The notes under the pieces were generated by a model. That model searched no databases. It was given only the letters and a program-made list of their open reading frames with translations, and was not told where the DNA came from. Below, one piece after another: positions 37,461 to 46,924 of a stretch of 64,000 nt of DNA; position 1 is the first letter of the stretch, and each line of letters begins with the position of its first letter. A program made the position numbers and the translations under genes. The stretch is taken from positions 62,001 through 126,000 of the forward strand of contig CAJXKC010000003.1 of assembly GCA_913055685.1 (NCBI GenBank), read 5' to 3'. This stretch comes from an uncultured Flavobacteriales bacterium. Its GTDB lineage: Bacteria; Bacteroidota; Bacteroidia; Flavobacteriales; Schleiferiaceae.

Positions 37461-38141
37461 ATGAAAAAAACAACTACCCTGATAGCTTTGCTCGCTATCC
37501 TTTTCTCTGGTTTTAATGCTGTCGCTGAAGGAGAAGACGATGATGATCGTCGTCGCCGAGGAGGAGGAAACTTTGGTGTTCACCTCAATCTACCGCCTAT
37601 GGCATTTGGCGTATTCTCTGGTAATGTGGAATATGGCTTTGCTAAAAACATGAGTGCGGTGATGAGCCTTGGCGGCATATACCGTAGCTTCAAATCTGAA
37701 CTCACCACTCCGAACGGAACAATTGAGAACGGTTATACCTATACTGGATTTATGGCTGCACCAGAATTTCGCTATTACGTAAAACCTAATCGTCGACCAG
37801 GTTTGGACAAATTTTTTATTGGTGGATATTTAAAAGTGCGTAGCATGTCTACCGGAGATTCAGCCTTTGCCTCAGTAAGGGTTACTCAAGACCCCAATGA
37901 TCCATTTAATATTACCACCGAAGAATTCAACTACGGGATAAGCTATTTTGGTTTATCAGCCGGAGTAAACTTTGGTTATGTGTATGCCATGAAATCGGGC
38001 CTTACCTTCAGTGGCTGGCTTGGTTTCGGATACTTCATCGTAAACAACGTTAAATACACCGTGGAGGATATTGACGCCGAATTCTCGGACTTCTTAAGCA
38101 TTGACCCACGTTTAGGAATTACCGTTGGTTATAGATTCTAA
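37461..38141 (+). CDS. outer-membrane beta-barrel protein, unknown function
   Basis: 226 residues. Signal peptide (MKKTTTLIALLAILFSGFNAVA), then a short acidic/basic linker (EGEDDDDRRRRGGG), then alternating amphipathic strands ending in the outer-membrane signature GITVGYRF with a C-terminal aromatic. The size suggests an eight-stranded barrel. It resembles the next gene in strand pattern and ending, so the two are probably diverged paralogues. A strong terminator separates them. Confidence 0.78.
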   Translation: MKKTTTLIALLAILFSGFNAVAEGEDDDDRRRRGGGNFGVHLNLPPMAFGVFSGNVEYGFAKNMSAVMSLGGIYRSFKSELTTPNGTIENGYTYTGFMAAPEFRYYVKPNRRPGLDKFFIGGYLKVRSMSTGDSAFASVRVTQDPNDPFNITTEEFNYGISYFGLSAGVNFGYVYAMKSGLTFSGWLGFGYFIVNNVKYTVEDIDAEFSDFLSIDPRLGITVGYRF

Positions 38142-38164
38142 TTCATTTCGAATCGAATAATTTT

Positions 38165-38193
38165 GGGGGAATCTTTTCGGATTCCCCTTTTTT
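38165..38193 (+). terminator. intrinsic terminator
   Basis: GGGGAATC (38166-38173) pairs with GATTCCCC (38180-38187), followed by six T. Confidence 0.88.
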
Positions 38194-38207
38194 GATTCCT
38201 TTAGCTT

Positions 38208-38861
38208 ATGCTTCGTTACCTCCTTATTCTACTCGCATTAATTCCTGGATCAGTTTGGGCTCAATACGATGAGTACCAAGAATTGGAACCTAGCCCTTCC
38301 CTATCCAGCTTAGATCTTCAAGCAAATGGTGTCTTTTTGGATGATAGTCCGAACTATGCCTTTGGTTTGTATTATAACCATAATGGAAACTTAAGTATCG
38401 GCTTTACCACAAGCTTATGTTCGGCACTTGAACAATCTAAACTCCCTTACTCCAGAGGCTTTCAGAGTATTTTTGAGTTTCGTCGCTATTTAAAATCAGA
38501 TCTCGGTAATCACCAAGGTTTTTACCTAGGAGCCTATCTCAACTTAAAGTACATGGACTCCGATAATGAAAAAGCCTTTGGTGGCTATAAAGAAAGTTAT
38601 TTTTGGTCCTGGAACGGGATGAATCGAACCGTATTACCCTATTATTACTCCAAGCAGTATTTTGGCATAGCTCCCGGATTAAGCATAGGCTATCAAAGGC
38701 CAATTGGTCCGAAGCTTTACTGGCAGGCTTGGTCACAAATCGGATACTTCCTTTTGCACGAAGAGCAGTTTAGCAATGAGCCGGTTGCCAGCCTCGATAC
38801 ACGCCCCGAGCTCAACCAGTTAGACCTGCGTTTAGCGATAGGCCTCAGTTACCGTTTTTAG
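38208..38861 (+). CDS. outer-membrane beta-barrel protein, probable paralogue of preceding gene
   Basis: 217 residues with a signal peptide (cleavage near VWAQ) and a barrel-like pattern ending LAIGLSYRF. Shared features with the upstream protein are FRRYLKSD/FRYYVKP, the FYLGAYLNLKYM/FFIGGYLKVRSM strand, YFGIAPGLSIGY/YFGLSAGVNFGY and the terminal aromatic. It begins 15 bases after the terminator. It converges on the next gene with a 4-base overlap. Function is unknown. Confidence 0.75.
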   Translation: MLRYLLILLALIPGSVWAQYDEYQELEPSPSLSSLDLQANGVFLDDSPNYAFGLYYNHNGNLSIGFTTSLCSALEQSKLPYSRGFQSIFEFRRYLKSDLGNHQGFYLGAYLNLKYMDSDNEKAFGGYKESYFWSWNGMNRTVLPYYYSKQYFGIAPGLSIGYQRPIGPKLYWQAWSQIGYFLLHEEQFSNEPVASLDTRPELNQLDLRLAIGLSYRF

Positions 38862-39379
38862 AAATTCGCTTTGATTTCCCCTTTAAGGTAGCGCAGAGCT
38901 TTTTTGGTAGGGAATCCTTCCATTTCCATCACCTTATTAAGGATGTGTTTACTAAGGTCGAAGGCAGGCGCATCAGGGCTTATTTCCTGCGCCCAGTTAT
39001 TAATCATTCCTACGGTTGCACTCTTTGCATTCACCACCAAATTCCAAGCTTCATCACTAAGGTAAATTTGCTGGGATAAATTATGCTCAAATTCAATTCG
39101 AATACTGTCTACCAAGAGATTGCGGTAATGTCGCGCCTTCATATCCTTGGCTGGCACACGAATTAAAAGACGATCGGGATGAATGCGTTCTAAAAATAGC
39201 GCTACTCTTTCGTAGGCAGCCATGCGCACTGGCAAGGCACTTTTCTGGGTTTCCTTTTTTAGGAAATACATTCGGCGCTTTTCCTCATTATCCATGAAAT
39301 TGGACAGCATCATGTAGGTTAAAACCAACAAAAAGATGGAAGGAAGGGCGTATTTTAGGATTTCAATGAATACCTCCAT
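38858..39379 (-). CDS. membrane-anchored protein of unknown function (DUF7935-like)
   Basis: 173 residues. One N-terminal membrane helix (about residues 9-26) is followed by a conserved soluble helical region (LPVRMAAYERVALFLERIHPDRLLIR, then LSQQIYLSDEAWNLVVNAKSAT). This is a Bacteroidota protein pattern I associate, without a check, with DUF7935. Its function is unknown. It is transcribed divergently from the aminotransferase operon and overlaps the barrel gene end by 4 bases. Confidence 0.7.
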   Translation of the reverse strand: MEVFIEILKYALPSIFLLVLTYMMLSNFMDNEEKRRMYFLKKETQKSALPVRMAAYERVALFLERIHPDRLLIRVPAKDMKARHYRNLLVDSIRIEFEHNLSQQIYLSDEAWNLVVNAKSATVGMINNWAQEISPDAPAFDLSKHILNKVMEMEGFPTKKALRYLKGEIKANF

Positions 39380-39443
39380 GTATAGGGTGAAATTTACAGG
39401 GCTTCAAATATCGGAAAAATACTGAGGCGGTAATTGAAATTAT

Positions 39444-39451
39444 TAGCTTTG
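39444..39451 (+). promoter_or_regulatory. -7 box of aminotransferase operon
   Basis: TAGCTTTG, 19 bases before the ATG at 39470; -33 element not clear. Confidence 0.45.
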
Positions 39452-39469
39452 CTGCCTTAGCTTTTCTTT

Positions 39470-40669
39470 ATGAAACAACTTTCAAACCGTATCCAAGCCC
39501 TCTCTGAGTCGGCCACCATAGCTATGAGTCGACGTAGTCGAGAACTCAAAGAGCAGGGTATTGATGTTATTAGTTTATCCTTGGGGGAGCCCGATTTTGA
39601 GACCCCTGACTTTATTCGTGAAGCAGCTAAGGAAGCTATTGATGTGGGTTACAGCCATTATCCCCCCATTCCAGGTTACGCAGATTTACGTGCATCTATC
39701 GCTAAGAAATTAAAACGCGATAATAATCTGGATTATAAGGCTAGTGAGATAGTAGTCTCTACCGGCGCCAAGCAATCGATTGCCAATGTGGTTTTATGTT
39801 TGGTTAATCCTGGCGATGAAGTTTTGCTACCAGCTCCTTACTGGGTTTCCTACTATGAACTGGTAAAATTAGCCGGTGGTGTACCGGTGGTAATTCCGAC
39901 CTCAATCGAAAATGATTTTAAGGTTTCTTTAGAGGAGCTAAGAGCCCACCATAGTGATAAAACCAAGCTTTTAATTTTTAGCTCCCCTTGTAACCCTTCG
40001 GGCAGTGTTTTTGAAAAGGAGGATTTAGCCGAAATCGCAAAATACCTAGAAGAAAATTCTCAGGTCATGGCCCTTAGCGATGAGATTTATGAATTGATAA
40101 ATTTTGACGGCATTAATCATAGTCTCGCTTCCTTTAACACCATTAAGGAGCAAGTTATTACCGTTAACGGATTTAGTAAAGGCTTTGCCATGACTGGCTG
40201 GCGATGTGGCTATATTGCTGCTCCACAATGGGTTGCGGATGCCTGCACTAAGATGCAAGGGCAATTTACCTCTGCTACCAGTGGCATAACACAAAGAGCC
40301 GCAAAAGCAGCGGTGGAAGCCGATCCCAGTACCGTAAGTTTTATGGTAGAGGCCTTCCGCGAACGCCGAGAAAAGGTGGGAGCCTGGTTAAAAGAAATTC
40401 CTGGCTTTAAAACCAATCAGCCGAAAGGCGCCTTTTACTTTTTCCCCGATGTATCGGCCCTTTTTGGTAAAAAAATTGGGGAGCGCGTGATTAGCAATGA
40501 CGAAGACCTATGCTTCTATCTTTTGGAAGAAGCCAAAGTAGCCACTGTTCCCGGTGGTGCCTTTGGAGACCCCAATTGTATTCGCCTTTCTTATGCCTCA
40601 TCTATTGCTGATTTGGAGAAGGCCCTGACCCGTATTAAAAACGCAATTGAAAAATTAGAGGATGCTTAA
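39470..40669 (+). CDS. PLP-dependent aspartate/aromatic aminotransferase (class I, subgroup gamma)
   Basis: 399 residues. PLP lysine K236 lies in SKGFAMTGWRCGY, and NPSG and YFFPD elements match bacterial AspC/AAT of the Iγ type. It transfers the amino group between aspartate (or aromatic or prephenate-type donors) and 2-oxoglutarate. The exact substrate cannot be assigned from sequence alone. It overlaps the DUF4254 gene by 8 bases. Confidence 0.93.
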   Translation: MKQLSNRIQALSESATIAMSRRSRELKEQGIDVISLSLGEPDFETPDFIREAAKEAIDVGYSHYPPIPGYADLRASIAKKLKRDNNLDYKASEIVVSTGAKQSIANVVLCLVNPGDEVLLPAPYWVSYYELVKLAGGVPVVIPTSIENDFKVSLEELRAHHSDKTKLLIFSSPCNPSGSVFEKEDLAEIAKYLEENSQVMALSDEIYELINFDGINHSLASFNTIKEQVITVNGFSKGFAMTGWRCGYIAAPQWVADACTKMQGQFTSATSGITQRAAKAAVEADPSTVSFMVEAFRERREKVGAWLKEIPGFKTNQPKGAFYFFPDVSALFGKKIGERVISNDEDLCFYLLEEAKVATVPGGAFGDPNCIRLSYASSIADLEKALTRIKNAIEKLEDA

Positions 40670-41267
40670 AGCAGACGAAATGATGGCCATTTTTAATCTG
40701 GCCGTGGAAGACTATCATAAAACGGATAATGTAGACCAAGTAATAAAGAATCCTTTTCCTAAGGACAGCATGCAGGAAATGCTTTATGCTAAAAACTGGA
40801 TTGACACGGTACAGTGGCATTTGGAAGACATTATTCGCGACCCCGCAATTAAAGCCGACAAGGCCCTAGAAATAAAACGTAGGATTGACGCCAGTAATCA
40901 GGATCGCACCGATATGGTCGAGCAAATTGATGACGCCATCCTAGCCCTTTACCAAGGAGTTAAGCTGCAATCCTTTGCCCGCTTAAATACCGAGAGTCCG
41001 GCTTGGGCTATCGACCGCCTATCGATTTTGGCCCTGAAGATTTACCACATGGAAATCGAAGCCAATCGGGATGATATTGCAGAAGAACTTAAGGCTAAAA
41101 ATCAGCATAAACTTTCGGTATTAAAGGTACAGGAAGTGGATCTTTCTTCGGCTATTAATCAGCTCTTGGAAGACCTAGCCACCGGCAAACGCATTGCAAA
41201 GGTGTACCGACAAATGAAAATGTATAATGATCCAGAACTAAACCCAGTCCTGTATCAAAATAAATAG
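40662..41267 (+). CDS. DUF4254-domain protein
   Basis: 201 residues, mostly alpha-helical and acidic, with the family's W-H-L-E-D (VQWHLEDIIRDP) and KRRIDASNQDRTDMVE segments. Function unknown. It starts within the aminotransferase gene and ends one base before a family 9 glycosyltransferase. That pairing is frequent in Bacteroidota and hints at a part in lipopolysaccharide core assembly, which is inference. Confidence 0.85.
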   Translation: MLKADEMMAIFNLAVEDYHKTDNVDQVIKNPFPKDSMQEMLYAKNWIDTVQWHLEDIIRDPAIKADKALEIKRRIDASNQDRTDMVEQIDDAILALYQGVKLQSFARLNTESPAWAIDRLSILALKIYHMEIEANRDDIAEELKAKNQHKLSVLKVQEVDLSSAINQLLEDLATGKRIAKVYRQMKMYNDPELNPVLYQNK

Positions 41268-41268
41268 C

Positions 41269-42306
41269 ATGCGAGTTGTAGTACAGCGCTACTCCGCTTT
41301 AGGAGACATACTAATGCTATTGCCAATTCTGCAAGCAGCCAAAGCGCAGCGACCCGATTTGGAAATTGCTTTAGTTAGCCGCCCCTACCTCGCTCCTCTT
41401 TTTAAAAACTTCGATATCGACTTTATCCCGGCCGATCTTAAAGGTCGGCATAAAGGCCTTTTTGGCCTCTACCGCTTGGCCAATGAAATTTATGCGGGTT
41501 ACCAAGCGGATCTGGTAATTGATGCCCATCAGGTTTTACGGTCCAAAGTGGTAAATCGCTTTCTAGGGTTTTTTGGACTACCCACTTTTTCCATTCGTAA
41601 AAACCGTAAAGAACGCGCGGCACTTACCCGTAAAAAAAACAAGGTCTTCAAACCCATTCGCCCGGTTTATAAATTGTATTTAGAGGCCTTCGAAAAGGCG
41701 GGAATTGCCATTGACTTTGATCCTAAAAAAGCCCCCATTGCACCTTATAAACTAATGAAAAGCAATAGCCAGTGGTGGGATGCCGAAAAGGGCGCCCTTA
41801 ACATTGGTATTGCCCCTACCGCCAGACATCAAGGGAAGCAATGGCCGCTCGAGCAAATGCAATATTTAATGCAAAGCATGGGTGTTAATAAAGTTAAAAT
41901 CTTCCTTTTTGGCGGACCCGATGAAGCACCGATGCTAAATGCCCTCGGTGAAAACAGTGGGGCTAATTTTACAGTGGTAGCCGGTGCCTTTAGCCTCGAT
42001 CAGGAAATCGCTTTGGTGAAAAACTTGGACTTCATGATAAGCATGGACTCCAGCAATATGCATTTAGCCGCTTGGGCTGGCACTAAGGTTATTAGTATAT
42101 GGGGGGCAACGCACCCCTATGCTGGCTTTAAAGCCTATGGTCAATCCGACCTAAATCAAATCCAGATTCCCGCCAAGAAACTGAGCTGTCGACCTTGTAG
42201 CGTTTTCGGAAACAAGGGATGCTGGCGGGGCGATTATGCCTGCTTAAATGGCATTAGTCACCAGCAGGTACGGGACTACCTAAACCAGGTCATTTCTGAT
42301 AGCTAA
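41269..42306 (+). CDS. glycosyltransferase family 9 (heptosyltransferase-like)
   Basis: 345 residues of GT-B fold. The N-terminus MRVVVQRYSALGDILMLLPIL carries the RxSALGD-type motif of GT9, and the donor site holds FGGPDE and MSMDSSNMHLAAWAGTKVISIWGATHPYAGF. Four closing cysteines (CRPCSVFGNKGCWRGDYAC) are usual in Bacteroidota members. It likely adds a heptose or Kdo-proximal sugar to lipopolysaccharide core. Confidence 0.9.
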   Translation: MRVVVQRYSALGDILMLLPILQAAKAQRPDLEIALVSRPYLAPLFKNFDIDFIPADLKGRHKGLFGLYRLANEIYAGYQADLVIDAHQVLRSKVVNRFLGFFGLPTFSIRKNRKERAALTRKKNKVFKPIRPVYKLYLEAFEKAGIAIDFDPKKAPIAPYKLMKSNSQWWDAEKGALNIGIAPTARHQGKQWPLEQMQYLMQSMGVNKVKIFLFGGPDEAPMLNALGENSGANFTVVAGAFSLDQEIALVKNLDFMISMDSSNMHLAAWAGTKVISIWGATHPYAGFKAYGQSDLNQIQIPAKKLSCRPCSVFGNKGCWRGDYACLNGISHQQVRDYLNQVISDS

Positions 42307-42365
42307 TTATTTCGATTCTAAGCTTTTAAGCTGTTTTATTTTCGTAACTTCAATAAAAATTGGTC

Positions 42366-43223
42366 ATGGTACGCCAGGTCCTCTTCATATTGCTATTAGT
42401 ATTAAGCCCTTTCTTTAGCGCAGCCCAATCCGACAGTACTAAAGCTAAACCCAAATTAGCCGAAATAGAACTTAAGTCTGGTAAAGAATACCAGGGAAAT
42501 ATTGTGCGGCAAGACCAAGAAAAATTGCGTTTACGCCAATTAGACGGCACCGAAATCGAAATCAGTTTAGACCACATCGCTTCAATCAACTTTATAAGCG
42601 AATTGGATTTAGTGCGTCGTTATGCACAGACTCGATACTTTTTTGCTCCAAATGCCTTTAGTCTCAAAAAGGGGGAAGCCTACTATCAGAATGCCTGGAT
42701 TTTTTTCAATCAAGTCTCAGTCGGACTAAGCGATAACTTTACCCTTGGGATGGGAACGGTGCCTTTGTTCCTATTCGACCCCGAAGTACTTGGACCACTA
42801 TGGATAACCCCAAAATTATGTTTACCCGTAATTGAAGACAAAATGAATGTTGCGGTAGGTGGCCTGTACGGTACTATTCTAGGGGAAAACGTCACCTTCG
42901 GCATCACGTATGCCAGTGCCACATTTGGGAATATTGATAATAATGCAACTGTTTCCATAGGCTACGGAGTAGTAGATGGTGAATGGGCCGATTTACCCAC
43001 TTTTGCTTTTAGCGGAATGGTCAAGGCCGGGCATCATACCTATTTGGTGACCGAGAATTATTACATCGATGGCTTTTTGATTATGTCCTTCGGTGGCCGA
43101 ACCGACTTTCGTAAACTTAGTTTGGATTACGGCTTAATGGTACCAGGCGAATTTGAAGGCTTCTTTTTACCTTGGCTCGGTGTAACAGTACCCTTTAAAT
43201 TTAATGATCCGAAAAAATCTTAA
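42366..43223 (+). CDS. secreted/outer-membrane protein of unknown function
   Basis: 285 residues from the ATG at 42366 (a TTG two codons earlier is less likely). The signal peptide ends near FSAAQ. Residues about 30-75 form a small beta unit (IELKSGKEYQGNIVRQDQEKLRLRQLDG) like those seen before Sm-type or DUF domains. The remainder has barrel-like alternation (VSVGLSDNFTLGMGTVPLFLF, FGITYASATFGNI). The last 20 bases overlap the next gene, so the two are coupled. Confidence 0.7.
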   Translation: MVRQVLFILLLVLSPFFSAAQSDSTKAKPKLAEIELKSGKEYQGNIVRQDQEKLRLRQLDGTEIEISLDHIASINFISELDLVRRYAQTRYFFAPNAFSLKKGEAYYQNAWIFFNQVSVGLSDNFTLGMGTVPLFLFDPEVLGPLWITPKLCLPVIEDKMNVAVGGLYGTILGENVTFGITYASATFGNIDNNATVSIGYGVVDGEWADLPTFAFSGMVKAGHHTYLVTENYYIDGFLIMSFGGRTDFRKLSLDYGLMVPGEFEGFFLPWLGVTVPFKFNDPKKS

Positions 43224-43770
43224 GACCATAATTTTAGTTCTAATCTGCCTCCCCAGCGTGGGGCAATGGCATATTGTTGAACATTTCGAATGGCGAGGAA
43301 AAGAGGTTACGGTTCTATTTCATGACTACTTAGTCGCTTACGCTGATGCAGGTGAGGGCAAGCTAGAAAGCTTATTTTCCAGCAAACAAAACTGGGAATC
43401 CTTGGATAGTTTTCGCATCATGAGACCCTCCTTCCTTTTCGAAATTTACGAGAACAGCGATTCCTACCACTACTTTATTGTACGCCCACGTCTTGAAGGA
43501 AATCAAGCGAAGGACTTTATGGAATACCTGAGCTTAGATCATAAAACGAGTCCGCTCCGTTTTATGGAGCCCCGTGAAGCGCGACCAATGCATCGCTTTA
43601 ATGAGGCACCGCTCTTAAACAATCAGATGTACCACTTTAAAAAGTCAAAAGCCCCTGCATTTGAGCGCAAAAGCGACCAAAAGATCTTTCGCATTTATAA
43701 CTGGGAGGAGCTTAAACCACGCTACTGGAAAGTCATCGAAGAATTCTACCGTTCCGAATCTAATAAATAG
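43204..43770 (+). CDS. secreted protein of unknown function
   Basis: 188 residues. A signal peptide (MIRKNLKTIILVLICLPSVGQW) is followed by a charged soluble domain with no motif I can name. Its start lies 20 bases inside the previous gene, in another frame. No comparable protein comes to mind. It is followed by a clear new promoter for ubiE. Confidence 0.65.
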   Translation: MIRKNLKTIILVLICLPSVGQWHIVEHFEWRGKEVTVLFHDYLVAYADAGEGKLESLFSSKQNWESLDSFRIMRPSFLFEIYENSDSYHYFIVRPRLEGNQAKDFMEYLSLDHKTSPLRFMEPREARPMHRFNEAPLLNNQMYHFKKSKAPAFERKSDQKIFRIYNWEELKPRYWKVIEEFYRSESNK

Positions 43771-43794
43771 CATTGATAAGCTCCATTTTAAAGC

Positions 43795-43824
43795 TTGACT
43801 CTGAAGCTTTTCCCCTTACCTTTG
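43795..43824 (+). promoter_or_regulatory. ubiE-porT operon promoter
   Basis: TTG (43795-43797), 19 bases, TACCTTTG (43817-43824), 18 bases before the ATG at 43843. Near-perfect Bacteroidota consensus and spacing. Confidence 0.75.
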
Positions 43825-43842
43825 CGGCCCAGAATTAGTTAC

Positions 43843-44568
43843 ATGACGAAGGAAGTAAAACCTTATCAAGAACAAGGAAGTAAAAAAGAACAAGTGGCCG
43901 ATATGTTCGACAATATCGCGGCCCGCTACGATTTATTAAATCACGTTCTTTCACTAAGCATCGATAAGGGTTGGCGTAAGAAGGTAGTTAAGATGGCCTC
44001 CGAGGGAGAACCAAAATTAATTTTAGACGTAGCAACTGGCACCGCTGATTTAGCAATTGCCCTTAAAAATGCGGCGCCCGATAAAATTACCGGCATCGAT
44101 ATTTCGGCCGGAATGCTGGAAGTAGGCCGGGAAAAAATTGAAAAGAAAGGACTCAGTAAACTGATTAGCCTCGAGCAGGCCGATTCTGAAAACTTACCTT
44201 TTCCAGATAACACCTTCGATGCCATTACCGTGGCCTTTGGGGTGCGCAACTTCGAGAATTTAAAGAAGGGCCTTAGCGAAATGCAAAGGGTTCTAAAACC
44301 AGGCGGACGCTTATTGGTTTTAGAGTTTTCTCAGCCCCGGAAGTTTCCATTCAAGCAGATCTATAATTTTTACTTCAAAAACATTTTACCTACTGTCGGT
44401 AAGCTAATAAGTAAAGATAGTCGCGCTTACACCTATTTACCCGAATCGGTGCAAGCATTTCCTTATGGTGAGGCATTTATGAAAATCATGAGCGAATGTG
44501 GCTATCAAAAAGGAAGAAGAATTCCGGTTACTTTTGGAATTGCCACTATTTACGAAGGTTTAAAATAA
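43843..44568 (+). CDS. ubiE: demethylmenaquinone methyltransferase
   Basis: 241 residues from the ATG at 43843; the longer open frame would cover the promoter. It is a class I SAM methyltransferase with [12 protein letters not shown] (motif I), the [16 protein letters not shown]-terminus and the FGVRNF segment specific to UbiE/MenG. In this menaquinone-using phylum it carries out the last step of menaquinone synthesis. It leads an operon with porT, an order well conserved in Bacteroidota. Confidence 0.97.
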   Translation: MTKEVKPYQEQGSKKEQVADMFDNIAARYDLLNHVLSLSIDKGWRKKVVKMASEGEPKLILDVATGTADLAIALKNAAPDKITGIDISAGMLEVGREKIEKKGLSKLISLEQADSENLPFPDNTFDAITVAFGVRNFENLKKGLSEMQRVLKPGGRLLVLEFSQPRKFPFKQIYNFYFKNILPTVGKLISKDSRAYTYLPESVQAFPYGEAFMKIMSECGYQKGRRIPVTFGIATIYEGLK

Positions 44569-44597
44569 TGCCGTCCTTAAAGCGTTCCTAAAGCGTA

Positions 44598-45308
44598 ATG
44601 CGCAAGTACTTTTACATATCCTTCTTACTACTTGTTTTCGGCTTACCGAGCGCGGAAGCACAGTTTTCGGGTCAAATAAAAAACAATCCGCGCTACGATC
44701 GTAAGCCTTTGCATTTCGGCTTTTCGATTGGCGCTAATTACTTCAGTTTTCGTCATCGTTACCAAAGCGACTTAACTAGTGCTGTTCCCGGATATTATCG
44801 CTTAAAGAGCCATGTCTCCCCTGGTTACAGCATTCGCATTATTAGTAACTTACGCTTAGGGGACCACTGGGATTTACGTTTTAGCCCTGGTTTTGGCTCA
44901 ACGGTTCGAACCTTGGAATTTGATGTGGTTAATCAATTTACCCAGCAGCGGGAAACCGAAGAACGTAAAATTGAATCCTCCTTGATGGAGTTTCCTTTAT
45001 ACCTCAAGTTTAAATCGGAGCGAATTAGTAACTATCGACTTTATGTGATGGGCGGACCAAAATATGCTTTGGACCTTGCTAGCGATGAGGATATTGAGGA
45101 TGATCGTGTTTTTAAACTCCAGCAAGATGATTTTTGCTACGACCTCGGATTTGGGGTAGATATTTACTTCGAATACTTCAAGTTTTCGCCCCAAATCATC
45201 TACTCCTTTGGAATGACCAATTTAAAGGTAGAAGACCGTACTTTTTTAGTGGAAGGCATTCAAGGGATCTACACGCGCGCCTTATTGATCAATTTCACCT
45301 TCGAATAA
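44598..45308 (+). CDS. porT: type IX secretion protein PorT
   Basis: 236 residues. A signal peptide (cleavage near AEAQ) precedes an eight-stranded barrel-like domain typical of PorT/SprT (LHFGFSIGANYFSFRHRYQ, SYRLK-type strands) ending LINFTFE. PorT is an outer-membrane protein needed for type IX secretion and gliding in those species that have it. The ubiE-porT neighbourhood supports the call. No other type IX gene is in this window. Confidence 0.88.
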   Translation: MRKYFYISFLLLVFGLPSAEAQFSGQIKNNPRYDRKPLHFGFSIGANYFSFRHRYQSDLTSAVPGYYRLKSHVSPGYSIRIISNLRLGDHWDLRFSPGFGSTVRTLEFDVVNQFTQQRETEERKIESSLMEFPLYLKFKSERISNYRLYVMGGPKYALDLASDEDIEDDRVFKLQQDDFCYDLGFGVDIYFEYFKFSPQIIYSFGMTNLKVEDRTFLVEGIQGIYTRALLINFTFE

Positions 45309-46868
45309 ATGAAACGCCTTAAGCTTAGTCTTAAGCCGGAAGTGGCCTTTCAAGAAGATTCCTTCTTAAAGTATTTAAGAAATTACTTAAAGCTTAAAGC
45401 TGAAGACCGCCTTTTCTATCGTTTGGAAAAAAGAAATGTTGATGCTCGTTCGAGGAATATAAAGGTCAATATTGAACTCATCTATGCTCTAAATGAGGAG
45501 CTCCCCGCTCGCGAGATTACTCCCTTCTCTTTTAAAGATGTTTCCCAAGCTCCGCCGGTGCATATTATTGGTTTTGGGCCGGCTGGCATGTGGGCCGCCT
45601 TACGTTGTATTGAACTTGGCTATAAACCCATCGTTTTTGAACGAGGTAAAGACGTGCGTAGCCGTCGCCGTGATCTAAAGGCGGTTACCCGCGATAATAT
45701 TGTAGATAGCGATTCCAATTATTGCTTTGGAGAAGGCGGTGCCGGCACCTACTCCGACGGAAAATTGTACACCCGTAGTAAAAAGAGAGGCAGCGTAAAA
45801 CGCATCCTGGATTCTCTTTATTTTCATGGGGCGGTAGAAGACATTTTGTTTGAAGCCCATCCGCATATCGGCACCAATAAATTGCCTAAGATAGTAGCCG
45901 CCATTCGCGAAACCATTCTTGAATATGGAGGCGAAATTCACTTTGAAAGTCGTTTGGAAGATTTAAAAGTGGAGGCTTTTAAAATAAGCGAGATCAAAAC
46001 CAATAAGCTTGGCTGGCAAGGGGTGGAAAGTCTCATTTTGGCTACTGGCCATAGTGCACGTGACATTTATTATCTACTCGATAAGCGCAAGATTAAACTC
46101 GAAGCAAAACCCTTTGCAATGGGGGTAAGAGTAGAGCATCCGCAGAAGCTGATTAATAAGATTCAGTACCACGGAAACGACTACGATGACATTTTACCCG
46201 CCGCTTCATACAAACTTGTTCAGCAAGTAAAAAATCGCGGTGTATATAGCTTCTGTATGTGCCCCGGCGGTTTCATCGTTCCCGCCGCCACCGATCAGAA
46301 TGAATTGGTGGTTAATGGTATGAGTCCTTCTAAACGCGACAATCTATTTGCCAATAGTGGCATCGTAGTAGCGATAGAATTAGAAGACCTTAAAGATTTT
46401 GAAAAGTACGGCGCATTAGCCGGATTAGAATTCCAGAAGTCGGTTGAGAAACAAGTTTGGGAAGCTGGCGGTCAAAGCCAAATGGCTGCGGCACAGCGTA
46501 TGGTAGATTTTGTAAAAGGTCGCATCAGCCCAGAGCTTAATCCCAGTTCCTACATTCCAGGCTTGGTATCTAAACCCATGCATGAAATATTACCGCCTTT
46601 TATGGCGCAAAGACTGCAAGCCGCTTTCGTGGAATTTGGTAAGAAAATGCCCGGTTATTATACCAATGAAGCGAATATTATTGGTATCGAAAGTCGTACT
46701 TCGAGTCCGGTTCGCATTCCCCGAGACCGGCAAAGCCTGCGGCATCCGCAAATTGAAAACCTATTCCCGGCTGGTGAAGGAGCCGGTTTTGCGGGCGGCA
46801 TCGTTTCGGCGGGTATCGACGGTGAAAACTGCGCAGATGCAGCTGCAAATTATTTGGCTGCCCATTAA
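45309..46868 (+). CDS. FAD-dependent oxidoreductase (COG2509-like)
   Basis: 519 residues. An N-terminal ferredoxin-like region (residues 1-80) precedes the dinucleotide-binding GFGPAG (88-93). GEGGAGTYSDGKLYTR and SFCMCPGGFIVPA follow, and the C-terminal FPAGEGAGFAGGIVSAGIDG flavin-contact segment closes it. It resembles uncharacterised FAD dehydrogenases annotated next to tRNA or quinone genes; the substrate is unknown. It follows porT directly (no gap). Confidence 0.88.
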   Translation: MKRLKLSLKPEVAFQEDSFLKYLRNYLKLKAEDRLFYRLEKRNVDARSRNIKVNIELIYALNEELPAREITPFSFKDVSQAPPVHIIGFGPAGMWAALRCIELGYKPIVFERGKDVRSRRRDLKAVTRDNIVDSDSNYCFGEGGAGTYSDGKLYTRSKKRGSVKRILDSLYFHGAVEDILFEAHPHIGTNKLPKIVAAIRETILEYGGEIHFESRLEDLKVEAFKISEIKTNKLGWQGVESLILATGHSARDIYYLLDKRKIKLEAKPFAMGVRVEHPQKLINKIQYHGNDYDDILPAASYKLVQQVKNRGVYSFCMCPGGFIVPAATDQNELVVNGMSPSKRDNLFANSGIVVAIELEDLKDFEKYGALAGLEFQKSVEKQVWEAGGQSQMAAAQRMVDFVKGRISPELNPSSYIPGLVSKPMHEILPPFMAQRLQAAFVEFGKKMPGYYTNEANIIGIESRTSSPVRIPRDRQSLRHPQIENLFPAGEGAGFAGGIVSAGIDGENCADAAANYLAAH

Positions 46869-46924
46869 TTGCTTTTAAGAAAAGGGGCCTCCTTAAACTA
46901 GCTGCTTTTTTATAACTTCCCTCA

